From Oscillospiraceae bacterium (lineage in GTDB: Bacteria > Bacillota > Clostridia > Oscillospirales > Acutalibacteraceae), in NCBI GenBank assembly GCA_015065645.1, contig SVPW01000012.1:1-56664 (forward strand): 56,664 bases of DNA. The letters run 5' to 3'. Position 1 is the first letter of the stretch; every line of letters starts with the position of its first letter. Shown one piece after another: positions 52,129-56,664 of the stretch. The position numbers were made by a program, and so were the translations under genes. The notes below the pieces were generated by a model that searched no databases, was not told the DNA's origin, and saw only the letters and a program-made list of their open reading frames with translations.

Positions 52129-52686
52129 ATGAAACTATTAACTAAAGCTATTATTTTTGCAACCGAAAAACACGAAGGACAAAAAAGAAAGGGTACAGAT
52201 ATACCCTATATAGTTCATCCGCTTGAAGCGTTGTCGATAGCTTCAACGCTTACAAATGATGAAAACATACTTGCAGCGGCGGTGTTGCATGATGTTGTAG
52301 AGGATTGTGAGGTTTCGCTTTCTGATATAAAATTTATATTTGGTGAAGCGGTTGCGCATCTGGTAGATTCCGATAGCGAGGATAAGCGAGAAAATCTTCC
52401 TGCGGCTGATACCTGGCATTTAAGAAAACAGGAAACCATTAACAGTATTGAAAAAATGGATAGAGAAAGTAAAATTGTGGTTTTGGCAGATAAGCTTTCA
52501 AATATGAGGGCAATTTATCGTGATTATAATATGTTGGGAGATGAATTGTGGCTTAGATTTAACTGTAAAGATAAAAATGAGCATAAATGGTATTATGAAC
52601 AGGTTGCCAATAAGTTAGAGAGCGATTTTAAACATACCGAAGCTCATTTGGAATTTATCAGATTATTGCATAAGGTATTTAAATGA
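52129..52686 (+). CDS. HD-domain hydrolase related to RelA/SpoT HD (MESH1-like)
   Basis: 185 aa. HD motifs: His in AIIFATEKHEGQKRKGTDIP (about 9-28) and IVHPLEAL, the HD pair in AAAVLHDVVEDCEVS (about 48-62) and the Asp in VLADKLSNMRAI (about 122-133). The length and lack of synthetase/TGS/ACT domains fit small (p)ppGpp hydrolases, but members hydrolyse other nucleotides too. It stands alone between a terminator and the island repeat. Confidence 0.82.
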   Translation: MKLLTKAIIFATEKHEGQKRKGTDIPYIVHPLEALSIASTLTNDENILAAAVLHDVVEDCEVSLSDIKFIFGEAVAHLVDSDSEDKRENLPAADTWHLRKQETINSIEKMDRESKIVVLADKLSNMRAIYRDYNMLGDELWLRFNCKDKNEHKWYYEQVANKLESDFKHTEAHLEFIRLLHKVFK

Positions 52687-53122
52687 TAAATGGGTTTAAA
52701 AATATATAATTTTTAAAAAATAGAAAAGTAAAAATCCGCTATAAATAATCACAGATAATAGTGAAGAGTGAAAAAGTAAAAATCCCCATTCTTACGAATG
52801 AGGATTTTTGGTCGGAGTAGCGATATAGTAATCAAGCGTAAACCCGCATAAATACTGGGTTTTTCGCAGCCAAAAACAGTACAAAGGTCTTGATTATTAT
52901 ATATTTTGTTGTTTTGAAAATCAAAAAAGGTATTTAATTAACTCCAAAGTTAATTACTTCAAAGTTAGTTGTTTGCATCAATGTAAATTGACCCAATCGG
53001 TCAGATTTCTTATTTTCATTCGGTCCGATTTTCGAAAAGTCAACATATTCAAAATATACCTGCCGCACCTGATATAAAGTAGGGGCGTAATAACGGTAAA
53101 CTATTGTGAACGAAAGTAAAGT
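52687..53122. other. Gene-free left flank of the accessory island
   Basis: It contains island repeat copy 1 (52760-52890), then AT-rich DNA with a short tandem-like pair (aaagttaattacttcaaagttagtt) around 52944-52968 and an imperfect ATCGG-type inverted repeat around 52995-53032 that may end the abi transcript. No gene seen. Confidence 0.5.
52760..52890. repeat. Island direct repeat, copy 1 (tRNA 3'-end-like core)
   Basis: Bases 52805-52890 match 56534-56619 with 4 mismatches in 86 bp, in the same orientation. On the minus strand the core reads cgctactccgacca, identical to the 3' end of a typical tRNA-Pro with CCA. It is followed by a terminator-like hairpin (aatccccattc...gaatgaggatt) and agtgaagagtgaa-type short repeats (52760-52772) also present in copy 2. 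Confidence 0.85.
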
Positions 53123-54040
53123 TTATTTTGAAGAATCTAAATTCGCTTTCTTCTCTACAGCAAGTATGAAATCCGCCATTGATACAGCGGCATTTACGAA
53201 TAATCGTGCGTGATGCTCATCAATATTGATCCTTGAAGCACCAACTCCATGAGCATCACTATCTTTATTTCGCATTTCTGAAATAGAGGATATAATTTTT
53301 TCAAAACCAGATAAAAGAGTGTTTACTCTGCGGTCAGTATTAGAATCAGTATGCATATTGTATAGGCTCTTAACCTGTCTGTATAAATCGGAAATATTTC
53401 CAGATGTGACTGGTTGAACCCCTTTTTTCTCTATAACATAGCAAAAAACCTCTTCCAGCAAAGTGCGAGATTTGGTAATTGCACTATCGTAGTTTTTTTG
53501 GTTCACATCATCCATTGCACGAGTTGAAATGCTAATAATGTATTCACGATCTATATTCTTGATCTTTGGAGCTTCAATTCTAACCGCTGTTCCAATCTTA
53601 CGGATTGTAAAGTTTCCGCGTTCGATAACTAATTCGTGGCCCCCAAAATATAGAGATCCATTTATGTGCTGAACGATGCTGGTTATAATTTTTTTATATG
53701 CATCTTCAATAACCTCTGGAGAATGTCCCGAAAGCATAGAACTAAACTGTTTTTTTGAAAACAAATATGATAATAAATCCGAGCATTTATTATTTTTGAT
53801 GCTATATTCCATTAAATTATCAAGATATTGCCAACGGCTTAAACTTCCTCCGCTCCATGAATAAGTAACAGGCAACCCAAATTGAGTTGAAAGAGCACAT
53901 AAGTCAGGCCCACTCAAACGCGGAAGAGAAATCTTGAATGAAGTTCCGTCAGCAAGGTGAATTTCTTCAAATGTAGTATCTCCGTCGAGTATAGCTAATA
54001 TTTCTTTTGTTCGTAAAAATTCAAACTCATTTGACGGCAA
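53123..54040 (-). CDS. Abortive-infection family protein (Abi_C, HEPN-like)
   Basis: 305 aa; TTG start behind AAGGAGG (7-bp spacing). The C-terminal Abi_C domain (about 185-295) contains AITKSRTLLEEVFCYVIEK, LYRQVKSLYNM and MRNKDSDAHGVGASR, a HEPN R-x6-H motif typical of RNase effectors, then HHARLFVNAAVSMADFIL. The N-terminal half is less conserved (target or sensor region). It lies 13 bp downstream of the zinc-ribbon nuclease gene, so the two form an operon. An RNA-cleaving growth-arrest effector in phage defence is inferred from the family. Confidence 0.83.
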   Translation of the reverse strand: MPSNEFEFLRTKEILAILDGDTTFEEIHLADGTSFKISLPRLSGPDLCALSTQFGLPVTYSWSGGSLSRWQYLDNLMEYSIKNNKCSDLLSYLFSKKQFSSMLSGHSPEVIEDAYKKIITSIVQHINGSLYFGGHELVIERGNFTIRKIGTAVRIEAPKIKNIDREYIISISTRAMDDVNQKNYDSAITKSRTLLEEVFCYVIEKKGVQPVTSGNISDLYRQVKSLYNMHTDSNTDRRVNTLLSGFEKIISSISEMRNKDSDAHGVGASRINIDEHHARLFVNAAVSMADFILAVEKKANLDSSK

Positions 54041-54053
54041 TTTTTTTACCTCC

Positions 54054-56170
54054 TTATTTCTTTTGTGTATCTTTATAGCATGCAGGGCAGCCTTGACCGT
54101 TATTGCGTTTAATTACTTGTGCCTCCCATTCATGACCACATTTTAAGCATTTCCACCAAACTTTTTTACCAGATTTAGGGAAAAAATCTGCAGGCGTTTT
54201 ACCGTTGTTTTTTGATATATCAAATTCTAAAGCTAATACTGGATTGATGGTTTCTAGATCATTATATCCGCGTAAAAGTCTATGATTGGAGCATATTGGG
54301 CACCCGTAACCTCGCTTTTTGGTATGTATCGTTTCTTGATAGCTGTGTCCATTTTTACATTTCCACCAATACAACTTTGTTCCACCATAAATTATATCAC
54401 TAGGAAGTACATCGTTTCTTTGTATGTCAAATTCTTCTGACAATGTAGGATCGCATGTTTCTAAATCATTAAAGCCTTTCAATAATTGTTTGTTATGGCA
54501 GAAAGGACATCCCTTGTGTTTGATAGTTCGTGAGAAGATTGTTGCCTTGTAGGTATGGTGCTTTAAACATTCCCAATAGACCTCTAACTTTGAGCACGGA
54601 AGATGATCACTGGGGGACGAATCGTTTTTTGCCGACCATTCTGCCGCCAATTGTGGATATTTGGTGGATAAATCGTTAAAACCTTTTAACAGCTTGCGAT
54701 TGTTACAATAAGGACAACCAAAATTTTTGATTGCTTTTTCAGATATTCTCATTTTGTATTCGCCATGGCAAACCTCACATTTCCAAAGAACGATTTCATT
54801 CGAGCCATACGAATAATTACTTATACCAAGTTCGTTTTTATCTGACCAAAACTCTGTAAATAAGGATGTGTTGTTCCTAGGTCATTAAATCCTGCTAAAA
54901 TTTTTTCGCCGGAGCAAATAGGACATCTTGGGGATTTAATAAATGATTGTGCAGTGCCGATCCATTTATGCCCAAGTGAGCAAATAAAATGTACTTTTTT
55001 TACGCTAGAAAAGGAAATTTGCTTTGGATTCAAAGCACCATTCATTGTAGTATCCCAAAACCGAAGAACTTGGGGGCATTTATCATACAAGGAATTGTTT
55101 TTTTCATTTAATTCTAGTAATTGATAAATTTGAGCACGATCGTTTTCAATGTCAATTGTAACTTCTTTTGTTTTGGAGTGCTCCGCGAGTACTGTATTTA
55201 GTATAAAGCTAATTGCATCTTCTAAAGATTTGGTATTGTTTGCTTGTACACTATACTTTACAGACGAGCTTGTATAATCGGGGCACCCAATCTCCCTAAT
55301 TCTAATCAGTTTGATGCCATTGTCTCTACACAATTTATCTTTTTGAGCATCACGAGTGGTATTTTTGTGCCAAGCTCTGCCATCATATTCTATTGCAATA
55401 TTGAGTGATGGTATAAATATATCAAATTCTTTCTTACCCAAAAATGGAGAATGAAAACTTTCAACCACATCAAGTCCTGCTTTTTGCAAATAATAAACAA
55501 TTGCTTTTTCTGGAAACGATATATGCATTTCTTTCGCACAAATAGGGCAGTTTGTTCCTTTTTTCCTGTTAAGTAATGTCGCAGAATAACTGTGCCCCTG
55601 TGGGCAAATAAACCAATATTTTTTATTGTTGCTACCAGCCATGACTTGATCTGGGGTGATTCCATTTTTTTCTAGATCGAATTCTTCTGCAATTTCAGGG
55701 TGTGTGGTTTGTAGGTCGTTGCAGCCTTGTAAAAACACTTTATGACTACACACTCCACACCCGGTATTCATTTTAATTCGGTGGTGCAAGGATGTGCTAT
55801 ACGAATGACCATTTGGACAGAGCCACCAAATGGTCTTTCCACTTCCTGGAGTGATGTCCTGCATTGAAAAGGAGTTTTTAGTTATATCAAATTCATTTAT
55901 TAAATCTTGCCTATCATTTTGTATGCACCAAGTAAACAAATCGTTATAACCTACAAGAACTTTTTTTCCTGCACAATAGGGACAGCCGCCACCATTTAGT
56001 CGGTTTGCTATTCGTGAATCATATGAATGCCCTTGAGAACATATCCACCAAACCTTTTTGTTGCTACCAAGAGTTAATGTTTTAGGGTCAAAACCTAATT
56101 CATTATTCTTTTCCCAGTTCCATTCTGCCATCAGTTCGGCATTATCAATTACGTATTTCTTTTCTGCCAT
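54054..56170 (-). pseudogene. Zinc-ribbon-repeat protein with an embedded PD-(D/E)XK/Vsr-like nuclease domain, frameshifted
   Basis: Two frames (56170-54821, 449 aa; 54752-54054, 232 aa from its first ATG) join if one base is added near 54856. The second frame stays open upstream, encoding EFWSDKNELG and LWKCEVCHGEYK, another repeat. Restored length is about 705 aa. Order: three DUF4379-like zinc ribbons (WWIC.QGH...GCPYC type), a nuclease-like domain (about 215-300; PEKAIVYYL, KKEFDIFIPSLNIAIEYDG, then AWHKNTTRDAQKDKLC and IKLIRIRE), then five more ribbons. ATG behind GAGGTG. It precedes the Abi_C gene. DNA binding/cleavage is inferred. Either recently inactivated or a sequencing error. Confidence 0.8.
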
Positions 56171-56208
56171 AACCTTGGCACCTCGCTTTTGTAAATATTT
56201 TCTATTAA

Positions 56209-56237
56209 ATTATACCATAAAATTTTCCAATAGTAAA
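56209..56237 (-). promoter_or_regulatory. Promoter of the zinc-ribbon/abi operon
   Basis: On the minus strand TTTACT (56232-56237), 17 bp, TATAAT (56209-56214), about 38 bp before the ATG. Confidence 0.65.
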
Positions 56238-56318
56238 CAAGCACTGTTTTGTGAAAAAACAAATAAGAAAGGAGTGATGTTATTTGTTTGTTTAATAATT
56301 TTGAATCAGTAAAAATTC

Positions 56319-56662
56319 GACTGGAGAATGTGAAAACATATAAACTGGCGCAAAAAAGAAAATGCCGAAATCGGCATTTTGCGAAATTTTATAAATTTGT
56401 CTGCGAAGCAGACACCGAACTTCTTCACTATTACCTCTTACCTATTACTTCAAAATTCCAAGGACTTTTTTAGTGAAGAGTGAAGAGGTAATAGGTAATA
56501 AGTAAAAATTCCAAGAACATAAAGTCCTTGGAATTTTTGGTCGGAGTAGCGTTATAGTAATCACGCGAAAACCCGCATAAATACTGGGTTTTTCGCAGTC
56601 AAAAACAGTACAAAGGTCTATTTTTAACGCACACCAACCATTAAAAAACACATTCTCCAGTC
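56319..56662. repeat. 14-bp terminal inverted repeats around a 344-bp segment
   Basis: GACTGGAGAATGTG (56319-56332) and its exact complement CACATTCTCCAGTC (56649-56662) face each other around island repeat copy 2. This resembles a MITE-like element. The right arm is 2 bp from the window edge, so its full length is unknown. Confidence 0.6.
56472..56619. repeat. Island direct repeat, copy 2 (tRNA 3'-end-like core)
   Basis: Partner of 52760-52890. The 86-bp core 56534-56619 is about 95% identical and includes tggtcggagtagcg. The hairpin beside it has a different stem sequence (attccaag...cttggaat) but the same position and size class as in copy 1, so structure is kept while sequence differs. 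Confidence 0.85.
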
Positions 56663-56664
56663 AA

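Larger units (their letters stand above)
56238..56664. other. Gene-free, hairpin-rich right flank of the accessory island
   Basis: No convincing gene. It holds hairpins AAAATGCCGA/TCGGCATTTT (about 56359-56380) and GTCTGC/GCAGAC (56399-56413). Runs of ATTACCT/CTTCACT heptamers lie at 56420-56450 and, inverted, at 56472-56503. A 17-bp inverted repeat AAAATTCCAAGGACTTT (56452-56468)/AAAGTCCTTGGAATTTT (56521-56537) competes with a shorter terminator-like stem at 56503-56538. Confidence 0.6.

Noticed and set aside
52760-56619. Prophage or integrative element in the strict sense
   Set aside because: No integrase, recombinase, transposase or structural gene lies between the repeats; only the term island is justified.

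Overview
The window looks like a chromosomal stretch from a low-GC Gram-positive anaerobe of class Clostridia. An Oscillospiraceae/Ruminococcus-like gut bacterium is the best guess. This is inferred from the gene set (RNase Y, nifS-thiI pair, short ThiI without rhodanese domain, DacF-like carboxypeptidase, cohesin/dockerin proteins), from AT-rich intergenic DNA and from strong AGGAGG-type ribosome binding sites. No 16S rRNA or other decisive marker is present.

Layout. 1-0.13 kb: right end of an IS3-family element. 0.1-10.8 kb: housekeeping genes (SPFH membrane protein, rsmA, ybaK-like deacylase, serS, M24 peptidase, cysteine desulfurase plus thiI, pncC, a degenerate CinA-like membrane protein, a COG2426 membrane protein). 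10.9-27.5 kb: a long same-strand surface-polysaccharide locus. It holds a DegT aminotransferase, a PglC-like phosphoglycosyltransferase, ATP-grasp and HAD enzymes, five glycosyltransferases, Wzy, Wzx, an acetyltransferase, a kinase/nucleotidyltransferase group and a decayed licD. 27.5-31.9 kb: a divergent AraC-type regulator facing manC-gmd-fcl for GDP-L-fucose; gmd carries a frameshift.

31.9-47.7 kb: mostly minus-strand housekeeping and envelope genes: aldose epimerase-like protein, serine hydrolase, rny, pgi, DacF-type carboxypeptidase, LUD protein, mnmA, phosphohexomutase; pyruvate kinase is on the plus strand. Inside lies a two-gene operon with a perfect sigma-A promoter. It encodes a secreted glucosaminidase ending in a dockerin, then a membrane-anchored protein beginning with a cohesin-like domain. 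A second membrane-anchored cohesin-like protein lies at 51.4 kb. Together they suggest a small cell-surface cohesin/dockerin system that would hold a peptidoglycan hydrolase rather than a cellulase.

47.9-52.7 kb: a small membrane protein, a repeat cluster made from the 3' end of tRNA-Arg(TCT), a second (long-type) phosphoglycosyltransferase, a sugar nucleotidyltransferase and a MESH1-like HD hydrolase. 52.7-56.66 kb: a compact accessory island bounded by two direct repeats (86 bp, 4 mismatches) that begin with a tRNA-Pro-like 3' end. Its cargo is an Abi_C/HEPN protein preceded in the operon by a large zinc-ribbon/nuclease-like protein, now split by a frameshift. This is the best candidate for an undescribed (defence-like) system.

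Three genes are broken by single events (gmd, licD remnant, zinc-ribbon nuclease). Whether these are biological or assembly errors cannot be decided from the sequence alone.
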